A DNA stretch of 36,896 nucleotides from Spirochaetaceae bacterium (GCA_007695175.1 REEH01000203.1:1-36896); one strand, 5' to 3'. Positions 1-8,616 are shown, counted from the first letter of the stretch. The notes: generated by a model not told the origin, from the sequence alone. Numbers and translations: made by a program.

Positions 1-2
1 AA

Positions 3-1466
3 CAGGTGGAAGATGGCCGCTACAGCTACCAGCTCCTCGGGGAGGATGAGGCCGGCAACCGGGTAACCCTTACGCAGGAAAACATCCGCGTCGATAGGGA
101 AAAACCGGGGGTATCTCTTTCCGCTAATCGCCGTGCTTTTTCTCCCAACGAGAGTGGAGTGCGGGACACCGTTTCCTTTGAAACGTCCCTTCCGGACGCA
201 GTCGAACCGATGGAATGGACCTTTTCCGTTCTTGACGCGGATGATCGGAACGTAACGAGTGAAAGCGGCGGCGCACCGGTACCGGAACAGATCACCTTTG
301 CCGGGACGTCCGAGGGCGACCCCTTGCCGGAGGGATCATATCGGGGACACCTGGAGGTAGTCTTCGTCAACGGGGTGGTGGAAGAAGCCCTTTCTCGCCC
401 GGTGACTCTCGACGTGACGCCGCCCTCCGTCGCGGTATCGCTGGATCTTGACCAGTTTTCCCCCGAAGGTGATGAGGATCATCGCAGGTTGACCATACGC
501 CAGGAGTCCAGCGACGCTATTCACTGGAGAGGTCGCATAATCCCGAAGGATGAGGATGAGAGTATTCTCAGCCGCACATGGGAAGACGAACTGGCGGAGG
601 ATTTTTCGTGGAACGGGCAAACCGAAAGTGGTGAGAACGCAACATCGGGACATTATCGGTACGTGCTGACTGCCCGGGATCGAGCCGGGAACAGTGCGAC
701 GGTGGAGTCGGAACCCTTCCTTCTTGAGCGTGAGGGGCCTTCTCTGGACGTGGCGATCGATCCGGTTCCCTTCAACCCCGCTGCCGAGGAGGAGGAGGAA
801 CTCCTCTTCACCGTTGATGCCTCGGATCGTACCGGTATCGAGCACTGGGCCGTTACTATCCGCGATCCGGAGGGCAATCGCTTTGCCCGGATCGAGGGCG
901 ACGGTGAGCCTGCTGATGCGATCGCCTGGGACGGCAGAGGCGACGAGGGAGAACTACCGGAGTCGCTGCGCGATTATGCCGCGACGGTAACAGTCACCAA
1001 CACGGTGGGAAACCGATCTTCCACGGAGAGAACGATACCGATCGGTCTGCGCGTGGACGTTGATGACGCGGGAAACGCGCGTCTGCGCGTGACCGGTATC
1101 CGCTTTGCTCCCTTTGAGGCGGAGTTCCTCGATCTTGACGATCCCGAGGTGGTGGAAAACAACCGGGAAACGCTCGACACCGTCGCCGAGTATCTCGCGG
1201 AGTTCCCCGACCAGGATGTTCGTATAGAGGGGCACGCGGTGCACATTTTCTTCGCTGAAGAACGTGCCCGCCGGGAGCAGGAGGAGGTCCTTCTGCCTCT
1301 CTCGGAGGATCGTGCTCTCGCGATCAAAGATGCCCTGGTGGAACGGGGCATCGCCGAGGAACGACTCTCTGTCGAGGGCTTCGGCGGCAGCGAGCCGGTC
1401 GTGCCTCATGACGACATGGAGAACCGGTGGAGGAACCGGCGCGTGGAGTTTGTCCTGGTCAACTGA
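3..1466 (+). CDS. Envelope protein with Ig/FlgD-like repeats and C-terminal OmpA domain (5' end outside window)
   Basis: The reading frame is open to the left edge, so the N-terminus is missing; the GTG at 6 is only an internal Val codon. The visible 487 residues hold about three extracytoplasmic beta-sandwich repeats. They share phrases such as an S-P-N or N-P start, a W-x-G turn, and a 'GHYRYVLTARDRAGN' type end, as in FlgD-like Ig repeats. The last ~120 residues (about 365-486) form an OmpA-type peptidoglycan-binding domain: an F-x-P start, an 'RIEGH' strand, 'SEDRALAIKDAL', 'GFGGSEPV' and a final 'NRRVEFVLV'. Known role of the family: tethering envelope or surface structures to peptidoglycan. 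The repeat-plus-OmpA architecture is common in spirochaetes. An intrinsic terminator follows, so this is the last gene of its transcript. Confidence 0.8.
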   Translation, partial: QVEDGRYSYQLLGEDEAGNRVTLTQENIRVDREKPGVSLSANRRAFSPNESGVRDTVSFETSLPDAVEPMEWTFSVLDADDRNVTSESGGAPVPEQITFAGTSEGDPLPEGSYRGHLEVVFVNGVVEEALSRPVTLDVTPPSVAVSLDLDQFSPEGDEDHRRLTIRQESSDAIHWRGRIIPKDEDESILSRTWEDELAEDFSWNGQTESGENATSGHYRYVLTARDRAGNSATVESEPFLLEREGPSLDVAIDPVPFNPAAEEEEELLFTVDASDRTGIEHWAVTIRDPEGNRFARIEGDGEPADAIAWDGRGDEGELPESLRDYAATVTVTNTVGNRSSTERTIPIGLRVDVDDAGNARLRVTGIRFAPFEAEFLDLDDPEVVENNRETLDTVAEYLAEFPDQDVRIEGHAVHIFFAEERARREQEEVLLPLSEDRALAIKDALVERGIAEERLSVEGFGGSEPVVPHDDMENRWRNRRVEFVLVN

Positions 1467-1484
1467 CCGGGATAACCCACGAGG

Positions 1485-1517
1485 AAGGGGATGCGGGTTG
1501 CCTGCATCCTCTTTTTT
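1485..1517 (+). terminator. Rho-independent terminator
   Basis: GGGGATGC (1487-1494) pairs with GCATCCTC (1504-1511) through one G-T wobble and a 9-nt loop. A flanking AA/TT extends the stem into a run of six T (1512-1517). It lies 20 nt after the envelope gene stop and 80 nt before pntAA, separating the two transcripts. Confidence 0.85.
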
Positions 1518-1595
1518 CGTCCCGTCTCCCGTTTCCCTTGCTACCCGCCCCGGGGAAGGGATATCCTGACTCATATAGTAAGGAGGGGCGCAACG

Positions 1596-2816
1596 GTGAC
1601 AATCGGAGTAATCAGGGAACGCCTTGCCGGTGAGACCCGGGTGGCCCTCGTGCCCGCCCACGTGCCGGATGTGAAGAAACTGGGCGCCCGGGTCCTGGTC
1701 GAGTCCGGCGCGGGTGTGGCCGCGGGTTATCTTGATGAGCAGTACGCGGAGAAGGGCGCCGAGATCCTGCCTGATCGTGCCGCGGTCCTGGCGGCGACTG
1801 ATCTGCTCGTGGCCGTCCGGAGCGGTGCCGCCGCGGGGGAGGATGCCCCGACGGATCTGGAGGCGCTCCCGGAGGGAGCCGCAGTGGTAGCCATGATGGA
1901 TCCCTGGCGGGAGCATGAGTCATTTCGCGTTCTCTCGGGGCGCCGGCAGCGCGCCTTCGCCCTGGAGCTTCTGCCGCGTATTACCCGCGCCCAGAGCATG
2001 GATGTGCTCTCCTCCCAGGCCAACCTGGCCGGCTATCGGGCCGTTCTCCTGGCGGCGACGGAACTGCCGCGCATGTTCCCCATGCTCATGACCGCCGCCG
2101 GCACGGTGGTGCCGGCCCGCGTTCTCGTGGTGGGCGTCGGCGTGGCGGGGCTCCAGGCAATCGCCACGGCGCGTCGTCTGGGTGCGATCGTGAGCGCCTA
2201 CGACATCCGGCCCGCGGTCAGGGAGCAGGTGGAGAGTCTGGGCGCGCGTTTTGTGGAGATGGAGCTGCAGACCGGCGATGCCGAGAGCGGCGGCGGATAC
2301 GCCCGGGAGATGGACGAGGAGTTCTACCGCAGGCAGCGTGAGCTGATGCGATCGGTCGTAGCGGAGCAGCACGTGATTATAACCACCGCCGCGATTCCCG
2401 GCCGGAAGGCGCCCGTGCTCGTAACGGAGGAGATGGTTCGGGGTATGGCACCGGGCAGCGTCATCGTGGACCTCGCGGCGGAGCGGGGTGGCAACTGCGA
2501 GCCGACCCGGGTGGACGAGGTCGTCTCAGTCCCGGTAGCCGCGGGCGCAGACAGCGGCGCAGGCAGCGGCGCGGGCAGCGTAAGAATCCTGGGCCCTTCC
2601 AATATCGTAGCCGGCCTCGCGTACCACGCCAGTCAGCTCTTCAGCAAGAATATGGTGACCTTTCTCGCGACGATTCTCCGGGAGGGCGCGCTGAGGATCG
2701 ATCGGAAGGACGAGATCATCGCCGCCACGATGATCATGGAGGATGGAGCGTGTCCCGACCGGGAGCGGGCGAGCGTACTTGGCGTGCCCCACGGGGGTGC
2801 CGGAGGAGAGGCGTAA
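1596..2816 (+). CDS. pntAA: NAD(P) transhydrogenase subunit alpha part 1 (NAD(H)-binding, cytosolic)
   Basis: This is domain I of the proton-translocating transhydrogenase, which binds NAD(H) and passes hydride to NADP+ bound by PntB. The 406-residue protein opens with 'TIGVIRERLAGETRVALVP', as in the alanine dehydrogenase/PntA family. It has a Rossmann loop 'VVGVGVAGLQ' near residue 180, and 'ITTAAIPGRKAPVL' with 'VIVDLAAERGGNCE' in the second half. The GTG start at 1596 is chosen over upstream ATG 1491 because an AAGGAGG site (1580-1586) precedes it and homology begins there; the 1491 start lies inside the terminator. An Ala/Gly/Ser insertion (about 2538-2580) sits just before the 'LGPSNI' segment, which is unusual for the family. 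The membrane domain is encoded separately by pntAB, the split arrangement seen in Rhodospirillum rubrum. Confidence 0.95.
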   Translation: MTIGVIRERLAGETRVALVPAHVPDVKKLGARVLVESGAGVAAGYLDEQYAEKGAEILPDRAAVLAATDLLVAVRSGAAAGEDAPTDLEALPEGAAVVAMMDPWREHESFRVLSGRRQRAFALELLPRITRAQSMDVLSSQANLAGYRAVLLAATELPRMFPMLMTAAGTVVPARVLVVGVGVAGLQAIATARRLGAIVSAYDIRPAVREQVESLGARFVEMELQTGDAESGGGYAREMDEEFYRRQRELMRSVVAEQHVIITTAAIPGRKAPVLVTEEMVRGMAPGSVIVDLAAERGGNCEPTRVDEVVSVPVAAGADSGAGSGAGSVRILGPSNIVAGLAYHASQLFSKNMVTFLATILREGALRIDRKDEIIAATMIMEDGACPDRERASVLGVPHGGAGGEA

Positions 2817-2818
2817 CG

Positions 2819-3109
2819 ATGGATATTGTAACGATTCTGACTATTTTTGTCCTGGCGATCTTCGTGGGATTCGAGGTGATAACCAAGGTGCCACCGATTC
2901 TGCATACGCCCCTCATGAGCGGATCCAACGCGATTTCCGGTATCACGATCGTGGGCGCACTGATCGCTGCCGGAACGGGCCAGGGTGCGATGACCCGGTA
3001 CCTGGGGTTTGCCGCCCTTGTTTTTGCCACGATTAACGTGGTGGGCGGATTCCTGGTGACGCACCGCATGCTGAGCAAGTTCCGGAAGCGGGAGGACACC
3101 AATGGTTGA
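2819..3109 (+). CDS. pntAB: NAD(P) transhydrogenase subunit alpha part 2 (membrane)
   Basis: A 96-residue membrane protein with three predicted helices, matching the usual PntAB length. It starts with 'MDIVTILTIFVLAIFVGFEVITKVPPILHTPLMSG' features; the 'V-P-x-L-H-T-P-L-M-S' motif and a following 'N-A-I-S-G-I' are diagnostic. It supplies part of the transmembrane proton channel (domain II) that connects PntAA to PntB. The ATG lies 2 nt after the pntAA stop, with GGAGGAG upstream. A longer in-frame start at 2750 would sit inside pntAA and is rejected. Its last 8 nt overlap pntB, so translation is probably coupled. Confidence 0.95.
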   Translation: MDIVTILTIFVLAIFVGFEVITKVPPILHTPLMSGSNAISGITIVGALIAAGTGQGAMTRYLGFAALVFATINVVGGFLVTHRMLSKFRKREDTNG

Positions 3110-4499
3110 ATTGGGATATCTCCTGGCGGCGATTCTCTTTATCGTCGGTCTCAAGGGCCTGACGCACCCCCGTTCGGCGGTACGGGGTAATCTGATCGGC
3201 TCCATGGGCATGCTCGTTGCGGTGGTGACGGTGCTCCTTGCGCAGGAGATCCTCAACCCGGGGCTGATCGTAGCCGGTGTAGCCCTGGGCAGCGCGATCG
3301 GGGCGGTGCTGGCCCTCACGATCAAGATGACGGCCATGCCGCAACTGGTGGGTCTGTACAACGGCTTTGGAGGTATTGCCAGCGTCCTGGTGGCGGGAGC
3401 GGTGCTGTACCAGGTACTGGGGATCGGGGCTGCGGCCGCGGTCGGCACCACCACGGCGGACCTGCAGATGCTGGTGGCCACCTCCGCGAGCGGACTCATT
3501 GGAGCGGTGACCTTTTTCGGATCCCTCGTGGCGTTTGGCAAGCTTCAGGGGATTGTTACGGAAAAACCGGTGCGGTACCGGGGCGAGCAGATCGTAAAGG
3601 TCCTGGTTACGCTGGTTTCCCTTGCCCTGGCCGTTATGGTGGTGCGAACACCGGATCAGATCGAGTACTACTGGGCGCTGGCGGGTGTCGCCTCGCTCCT
3701 GGGTATTCTGCTGGTGATTCCCATCGGCGGAGCGGACATGCCCATCGTGGTAGCCCTGCTCAACTCCTACTCGGGCCTTGCCGCGGCGGCGACCGGGTTC
3801 GTGCTGACCAACACGGTGCTGATCATCGCGGGATCGCTGGTGGGGGCGAGCGGCATCATCCTGACCAACATCATGTGCAAGGCGATGAACCGATCCCTGG
3901 CGAACGTGCTCTTTGGCGGTGTAGGGGCGGTGCAGGAATCCGCCGGCGGTGACGACATCTACGAGGGGCGGGTGAAGAGCACCTCCGCGGAGGAAGTTGC
4001 CATGATCCTGAAGAGCGCCCGCTCGGTGGTGATCGTACCGGGTTACGGCATGGCGGTGGCTCGCGCGCAGACGCCGGTGCGTATCCTCACGGAAGCGCTG
4101 GAGGCGGACGACGTAACGGTAAACTTCGGGATTCATCCCGTGGCGGGACGCATGCCGGGACACATGAACGTGCTTCTGGCGGAGGAGAACATCTCCTACG
4201 ACAAGCTCCGGGAGATGGACCAGATAAACCCGGAGTTCGCCAATACCGACGTGGCGATCGTGCTTGGCGCCAATGACGTGGTCAATCCCGTGGCGCGTGA
4301 AAGCAGCGGGTCTCCCATCAGCGGCATGCCGATCCTGGACGTGGACAAGGCGCGCACCGTGGTGGTTATCAAGCGCTCGCTCAGTCCCGGGTTCGCCGGG
4401 ATTCCAAACCCTCTCTTCGCGGCGGACAATACGCTCATGCTCTTTGGCGACGGAAAGAAGGTGATGGACGACCTGGTGAGCGCCTACCGGGACGCCTAG
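3102..4499 (+). CDS. pntB: NAD(P) transhydrogenase subunit beta
   Basis: The 465-residue membrane subunit has about nine N-terminal helices and a C-terminal NADP(H)-binding domain (roughly residues 290-465). The NADP domain shows 'VPGYGMAVARAQ', 'HPVAGRMPGHMNVLLAE', 'GANDVVNP' and 'KRSLSPGFAGIPNPLF', all standard for PntB. With PntAA and PntAB it uses the proton gradient to make NADPH from NADH, or runs in reverse. The ATG at 3102 overlaps the end of pntAB by 8 nt and has a GGAGG site at 3091-3095. It closes the three-gene operon. I see no clear intrinsic terminator after the stop. Confidence 0.96.
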   Translation: MVELGYLLAAILFIVGLKGLTHPRSAVRGNLIGSMGMLVAVVTVLLAQEILNPGLIVAGVALGSAIGAVLALTIKMTAMPQLVGLYNGFGGIASVLVAGAVLYQVLGIGAAAAVGTTTADLQMLVATSASGLIGAVTFFGSLVAFGKLQGIVTEKPVRYRGEQIVKVLVTLVSLALAVMVVRTPDQIEYYWALAGVASLLGILLVIPIGGADMPIVVALLNSYSGLAAAATGFVLTNTVLIIAGSLVGASGIILTNIMCKAMNRSLANVLFGGVGAVQESAGGDDIYEGRVKSTSAEEVAMILKSARSVVIVPGYGMAVARAQTPVRILTEALEADDVTVNFGIHPVAGRMPGHMNVLLAEENISYDKLREMDQINPEFANTDVAIVLGANDVVNPVARESSGSPISGMPILDVDKARTVVVIKRSLSPGFAGIPNPLFAADNTLMLFGDGKKVMDDLVSAYRDA

Positions 4500-4522
4500 G
4501 AGGCCGACCGGACGAAAATCGT

Positions 4523-4551
4523 TTGATTCCAGCGACAGTTCCTGATACGAT
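4523..4551 (+). promoter_or_regulatory. Predicted sigma-70 promoter, near-leaderless
   Basis: TTGATT (4523-4528), a 17-bp spacer and TACGAT (4546-4551). The expected transcription start coincides with the ATG at 4558, so the transcript would be leaderless, and no ribosome-binding site is visible in front of that gene. Confidence 0.45.
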
Positions 4552-4557
4552 CAGTAT

Positions 4558-4749
4558 ATGGACAAGACCCGCACAGCTCTCCGACGTATGTCGGAGCACG
4601 TGGCAGAAGAAGCGGTTCCGGGTACCCCGGCGGAACGCATCAGCCTTGTGTGGCCCCTCACGCGGGAGCTGGCGTCCCTGAGTAAACGCTACGATGTTGA
4701 ACGAAGACTACAGAGAGATGTTACAAGCCTTATCCGACGAGAACGTTAA
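4558..4749 (+). CDS. Small hypothetical protein preceding a nucleotidyltransferase remnant
   Basis: A 63-residue basic protein with features such as 'PAERISLVWPLTRELASL' and a C-terminal 'ERRLQRDVTSLIRRER'. From memory, small proteins of this type are often found immediately 5' of a nucleotidyltransferase gene of the AbiEii-like class, and the next frame here begins exactly like one. The two frames overlap by 56 nt (4694-4749), as in an antitoxin/toxin-like pair. The small gene appears intact while its partner is broken. No function is claimed. The absence of a Shine-Dalgarno site and the promoter placement suggest leaderless translation. Confidence 0.5.
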   Translation: MDKTRTALRRMSEHVAEEAVPGTPAERISLVWPLTRELASLSKRYDVERRLQRDVTSLIRRER

Positions 4750-4801
4750 GTTTCTTCTCGTTGGTGCGTATGCGCTCGCCGCCCATGGGTATGGACGGCT
4801 G
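4694..4801 (+). pseudogene. N-terminal remnant of a nucleotidyltransferase (AbiEii/DUF6036-like)
   Basis: The first ~36 codons read as 'MLNEDYREMLQALSDENV' followed by 'KFLLVGAYALAAHGYGR'. This is the start of a MNT/AbiEii-class nucleotidyltransferase, where the G-A-Y-A-L-A-x-H-G phrase precedes the catalytic G-D-x-D strand. The match stops at about 4798-4801, and the frame then runs antisense through the neighbouring carrier gene, whose stop codon is at 4803. The catalytic Asp pair and the rest of the protein are missing, so the product would be inactive. This looks like a deletion or rearrangement junction. Confidence 0.65.
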
Positions 4802-4802
4802 A

Positions 4803-6251
4803 TCAGAACGGTCCGAATCCCACCAGCACCGCCACGTAGAGAAACACCATGGAGAGCAGAAACATCACCGCCTGGAGGCCGATCGTCCAGGCGATCCACC
4901 TGGGATAGCTCACCACGGTAAAGCCCAATCCTATCAGCAGGAGCGCGTTGGAGGGGTAGAGCATGTTGCTGAACCCGTCACCAAAGCCGAAGGCGAGCAC
5001 CGCGGTCTGCCGCGTGATGCCCACCAGGTCCGCCAGGGGTGTAAGGATGGGCATCATGAGAAAGGCCTTGGCCGAGGCGGAACCCACGAAGAAGTTCATC
5101 CCCAGGGTTACCGCGTAGATCAGGAACGCCGCCACCACCGGGGGCCTTCCCTCGATCATCCGTGCCGCGGAATGCAGGATCGTATCGGTGATGCCCCCGG
5201 TGTGCACGATGTGGCGCACGCTGAGGCTCATCATCACCAGGAGTACCCCCGGGAGCATGGCCAGCGCGCCGGAACGCACCGAGCGCCACACTCCTGCGGG
5301 GCCCATCCCCGCCAGGAGCCCCGCACCGATTCCTCCGATCAGGAGGAGCAGCGCCATCAGGGGAAAGGCCAGGTCCGAGAGTACCGGATGTCGGGCGGTA
5401 GCAAAGACAAAGAGAAAGGCCGTGCCCATGGCACCGCCAAACCAGAGGATCGCCCGCTTCATCGCCCGGGTCATCGCGTCCGCCGGGGGGAGCGAGTCCG
5501 GTCCAAGTTCCTTTCTCAGTCGCTGGTCCTCGGCGAAAACGGAGGAGTGCTCCGGGTCGCGCTCCACCGCCAGGGCGTGACGCCGGACGAAAAGCAGCAC
5601 GCAGACGTATACCAGGAGGAAGAAGATTACCCGCAGCCAGGCTCCGGAAAAGAGGGGCAATTCGGCGATGCGTTGCGCCACCCCGATCGTGAAGGGGTTG
5701 GTTATCGCCGCGGAGAATCCGAAGGCCAGCGCCAGGAGACTCATGCCGAGGCCGGTGAGGGAGTCCCAGCCCAGGTAGTGCGCCAGGGGTACGATGAAGA
5801 CGATCAGCGGCACCATCGACTCGTACACACCCAGCACGGCGGCAACGCTCATGAAAAAGAAGATCACCACCGCCATGAGCATGAAGCGGTTCGCCCGGAA
5901 GCGTCGCACTACCAGAGCAAGGAGGGTATGGAGAATCCGACCATGTTCCAGGACGGTGAAGCTGGCGCCCACGAAGATGAGAAAGAGTATGATCGTGATC
6001 GCCACGATGCTCCCCTCCGCGAAGAGCACCTCCACCGGAGCGGTGAACCAGCGCCACACCGGCAGACCCGGGTGGTCCACGTAGCGGAATGATCCCGGTT
6101 CGATCATCACGCGCCCCTCCGTGAGGACGCGATCGTACAGGCCCGCCGGCACGGTTCGCGTAAGCACTCCCGAGACGATCATGAGCAGGATAAGAATCAC
6201 GAAGGCCAGGACAAAGGCACGCAAACCGATTCGGATCATGGAGTCATTCAT
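4803..6251 (-). CDS. YfcC/DcuC-family carrier (C4-dicarboxylate / amino-acid type secondary transporter)
   Basis: A 482-residue integral membrane protein with about 12 hydrophobic segments. After an N-terminal helix it has the family's periplasmic segment, 'VPAGLYDR...EGRVMIEPGSFRYV'. It also has 'GFSAAITNPFTIGVAQ' in the first half and 'NMLYPSNALLLIGLGF' near the end, both typical of the YfcC branch of the DcuC superfamily (PF03606). Characterised or predicted family members move C4-dicarboxylates, arginine/ornithine or other carboxylated solutes; the substrate here cannot be read from sequence. The start overlaps the end of the amidotransferase-M20 gene by 8 nt, so the two are co-translated. 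The pairing suggests import or export of the peptidase's substrate or product. Confidence 0.85.
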   Translation of the reverse strand: MNDSMIRIGLRAFVLAFVILILLMIVSGVLTRTVPAGLYDRVLTEGRVMIEPGSFRYVDHPGLPVWRWFTAPVEVLFAEGSIVAITIILFLIFVGASFTVLEHGRILHTLLALVVRRFRANRFMLMAVVIFFFMSVAAVLGVYESMVPLIVFIVPLAHYLGWDSLTGLGMSLLALAFGFSAAITNPFTIGVAQRIAELPLFSGAWLRVIFFLLVYVCVLLFVRRHALAVERDPEHSSVFAEDQRLRKELGPDSLPPADAMTRAMKRAILWFGGAMGTAFLFVFATARHPVLSDLAFPLMALLLLIGGIGAGLLAGMGPAGVWRSVRSGALAMLPGVLLVMMSLSVRHIVHTGGITDTILHSAARMIEGRPPVVAAFLIYAVTLGMNFFVGSASAKAFLMMPILTPLADLVGITRQTAVLAFGFGDGFSNMLYPSNALLLIGLGFTVVSYPRWIAWTIGLQAVMFLLSMVFLYVAVLVGFGPF

Positions 6252-8412
6252 CGATACACGCTCCCAGGGTCCGGATGCAATCGTAATACCAGCTGATCGC
6301 CCGCCGGTAATCCCGGATCGCGATCCGCTCGTTTATACCATGGATTGAGGACAGGCGCGCAGGATCAAGGGGGATCGGTACGAATCGGTATATCGCCCGG
6401 GAGAGGGCGTGGTAATGGCGCGAATCCGTCGTGACGGTCACGAGGAAGGGCGCGACGATCGCCGTGGGAAAATGTGCGGCTGTTACGTCCTCCAGGATCC
6501 GGTAGGTCTTCGTGTCGACCGGCGAGTCCGGTACGGGATCGGAGCCGCCCGGGAGTTCTGTAATCACCACGTCAGTGCCGGCGGTGCGCGTCGCGTCCGC
6601 CACGCCGGCCACCGGCACCCCGGCGAGCGCGCGCAGACGGGCCAGTGCCGCCGGGCGGTCCGTACCGGGAAGCAGGCGCAGGTTGAGCGTCATCTCCGCC
6701 CGGGCAGGGAGCACGTTGGGCGCGGCGGAGCCCCGGGCCATCGTGGGAGCCACGGTGGTGCGCACCAGAGCGTTGCTGGTGGGCGCGGACCGGAGCGCCC
6801 GGCAGAGGAGCGGTGCAAAGAGGCGTGGGTGACGCAGGAGAAACGCGGTGATAGCGCCGGGGCCGCGCCCGCCGGACCCGAGGCACCGGAGAAACGAGGC
6901 GGTGGCACTGGGCATTCGGAGCGGGAATCCCCCCTGGTTGATCCGGGTGACTGCCGCGGCAACGCGGCCCAGGGCTGTCCGGCGTCCCGGCATCGCCGCG
7001 TGGCCACCGGTCTCTTCAGCCGAGACGCATACGTCCAGGTACCCTTTCTCCGCCGTACCGATGAGCGCCAGGGGTCGTTTTACCAGGGGTATCATTCCCT
7101 CCGCCACGACGGACCCCTCGTCGAAGGTGGCGTGCGCTACGATCCCCCGGCGGGCGAGATCCTCCGCGATCCGTACCGCCCCGCCGGACCCTCCCGTCTC
7201 CTCGTCGCCTCCCAAAGCGATCATGATCGTTCGTCGCGGGATGTAACCCTCGCGGATCAGGTTCTCGGTTGCCTCCAGGAGCGCCATGAGCGGACCCTTG
7301 TCGTCCAGTGCGCCCCTGCCCCAGACGCACCCCTCCGCCACCGCGCCGGAGAAGGGCGGGTAGTGCCACCCTTCCGGGTCCGCCGGAACGACGTCGTAGT
7401 GGGCCAGGAAGAGCAGGGGATCCGCCCCGGGGTCGCTTCCGGGCCAGGTAAAGAGCAGACCCGGATCGCCGGGCTGCTCCACGGTGCAGTTGCGGTGCAG
7501 GTCCGGAAATGCGTGTCGCAGAAACTCCTCAAACTGATCGAATACGGCGCGTCCCGACGGAGCGACGGGTAATACAGTGCGGTACCGGATTGCCCGGGCA
7601 AGCCGTTCGACTTCCGGGCCACGCGCCTCAAGAAGGAAACGCGCGATCCAGCCCGCCAGGGTAATTGCGTCGGGAAGCAGGGCTGTCCCGTCGCCGGTAT
7701 CGCCGCCGCTTTCGGCGTTATTTTCCGTGCCGCTTTCGCCGCCGGGGCGGCGCCGCCGGCTCAGCGTCTCCAGGGCCGGTCCGGCCACTTCCGGAGTGAA
7801 CTTCCCTGGCTGCGACCGGATGATTGTCTCCGCCGTCGCCGGGGTGAACTCGGGATGCCCCTGTAATCCCAGAACGGTCGCGTGCTCCCCTGAATCACCG
7901 AGGACAAAGCCTGCTACCGGACAGCGGTCCGTACGCGCGAAAACCTGAGCCTCCGGGGGCACGGTAACCACCTGGTCCTGGTGGATGTAGATCAGTTGGA
8001 GTGAATCCTCCGGGGCCGGCGCGTCGGTGCCCATCCAGGATTGCCGCCGGGTTATCCGCGTCGTGCGGACTCCGAGTTCCCAGCCCGTCCGGGCCTTCTC
8101 GACGCGCCCCCCCAGGATCCGGGCCAGTACCTGGTGCCCGAAGCAAACGCCCACCAGAGGTATCGCCGCTCCATGGGCCCGCCGCACAAACTCCAGGAGC
8201 CGGGAGATCCAGGGGTGAGCCTCGTATACGCCGGCGTAGCTGCCCGTGATGATATAGCCCTCATGATCGTGTACGGTGGAGGGCAGGATACCACGGCAGG
8301 CGGCGTAGGGATGAAGCGTGATATCGGCCCCCTCGGGTACGCTCTCAAGCAAGTCACGGAAGAGCCGATCGTACGCCGGGGTTTCTTCGCACACGAGAAG
8401 CGCTACGTTCAT
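6244..8412 (-). CDS. Fusion of class-I glutamine amidotransferase domain and M20 (CPS1/PM20D1-like) metallopeptidase
   Basis: A 722-residue two-domain protein. Residues 1-205 form a class-I glutamine amidotransferase: nucleophile Cys90 in 'VGVCFGHQ', and His186 with Glu188 in 'LQGHPEF'. A low-complexity linker rich in Gly, Arg, Ser and Glu spans about 215-245. Residues 250-722 are an M20 peptidase of the carboxypeptidase S/PM20D1 branch. Metal and catalytic positions are visible as 'LAHYDVVPAD' (His338, Asp340), 'GRGALDDKG' (Asp370/371) and 'GGDEETGG' (Glu404/405), with a late 'TTDSRHY' metal-ligand region. PM20D1-like enzymes hydrolyse or form N-acyl amino acid or dipeptide amide bonds; the amidotransferase domain would release ammonia from glutamine or a gamma-glutamyl compound. 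All key residues are present in both halves. The fusion has no frameshift and is followed by a coupled carrier gene. Confidence 0.85.
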   Translation of the reverse strand: MNVALLVCEETPAYDRLFRDLLESVPEGADITLHPYAACRGILPSTVHDHEGYIITGSYAGVYEAHPWISRLLEFVRRAHGAAIPLVGVCFGHQVLARILGGRVEKARTGWELGVRTTRITRRQSWMGTDAPAPEDSLQLIYIHQDQVVTVPPEAQVFARTDRCPVAGFVLGDSGEHATVLGLQGHPEFTPATAETIIRSQPGKFTPEVAGPALETLSRRRRPGGESGTENNAESGGDTGDGTALLPDAITLAGWIARFLLEARGPEVERLARAIRYRTVLPVAPSGRAVFDQFEEFLRHAFPDLHRNCTVEQPGDPGLLFTWPGSDPGADPLLFLAHYDVVPADPEGWHYPPFSGAVAEGCVWGRGALDDKGPLMALLEATENLIREGYIPRRTIMIALGGDEETGGSGGAVRIAEDLARRGIVAHATFDEGSVVAEGMIPLVKRPLALIGTAEKGYLDVCVSAEETGGHAAMPGRRTALGRVAAAVTRINQGGFPLRMPSATASFLRCLGSGGRGPGAITAFLLRHPRLFAPLLCRALRSAPTSNALVRTTVAPTMARGSAAPNVLPARAEMTLNLRLLPGTDRPAALARLRALAGVPVAGVADATRTAGTDVVITELPGGSDPVPDSPVDTKTYRILEDVTAAHFPTAIVAPFLVTVTTDSRHYHALSRAIYRFVPIPLDPARLSSIHGINERIAIRDYRRAISWYYDCIRTLGACIDE

Positions 8413-8544
8413 GGGGAGATACTAAACGAAGTATTCCCCGGGGGGAAATATGTGCATCCCCCGGTTAAACAAACACCCCTTATGGTCGCCCCCCGCAAGG
8501 CCGACAGGTAAGCACCGCAAGAATTCCACGAGAATCACGAAAGG

Positions 8545-8580
8545 TTCCGGCTAACCGGATAACGGCATGACTCGTATACT
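8545..8580 (+). promoter_or_regulatory. Promoter of the first URO-D gene with shared regulator element
   Basis: TATACT (8575-8580) is the -10 box. Seventeen bases upstream, TAACCG occupies the -35 position and is part of the element TTCCGGCTAACCGG (8545-8558). The same element, with one base changed, lies at the same distance from the -10 box of the downstream ABC operon (9881-9916). A weak -35 overlapped by a conserved element suggests an activator, for example the AraC-type response regulator at 15257. Confidence 0.6.
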
Positions 8581-8616
8581 GGAGGTATCCACAATTTTTT
8601 CAGGGAGGAGACTATC

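Noticed and set aside
1580-1598. TATAGT at 1574-1579 as a -10 box for pntAA
   Set aside because: It would place the start point inside the Shine-Dalgarno site of pntAA, and no -35 box lies at a proper distance.
8438-8464. CCGGGGGGA / TCCCCCGG inverted repeat upstream of the amidotransferase-M20 gene as a terminator
   Set aside because: No T-run on either strand and it lies in a leader between divergent genes; at best a leader hairpin.
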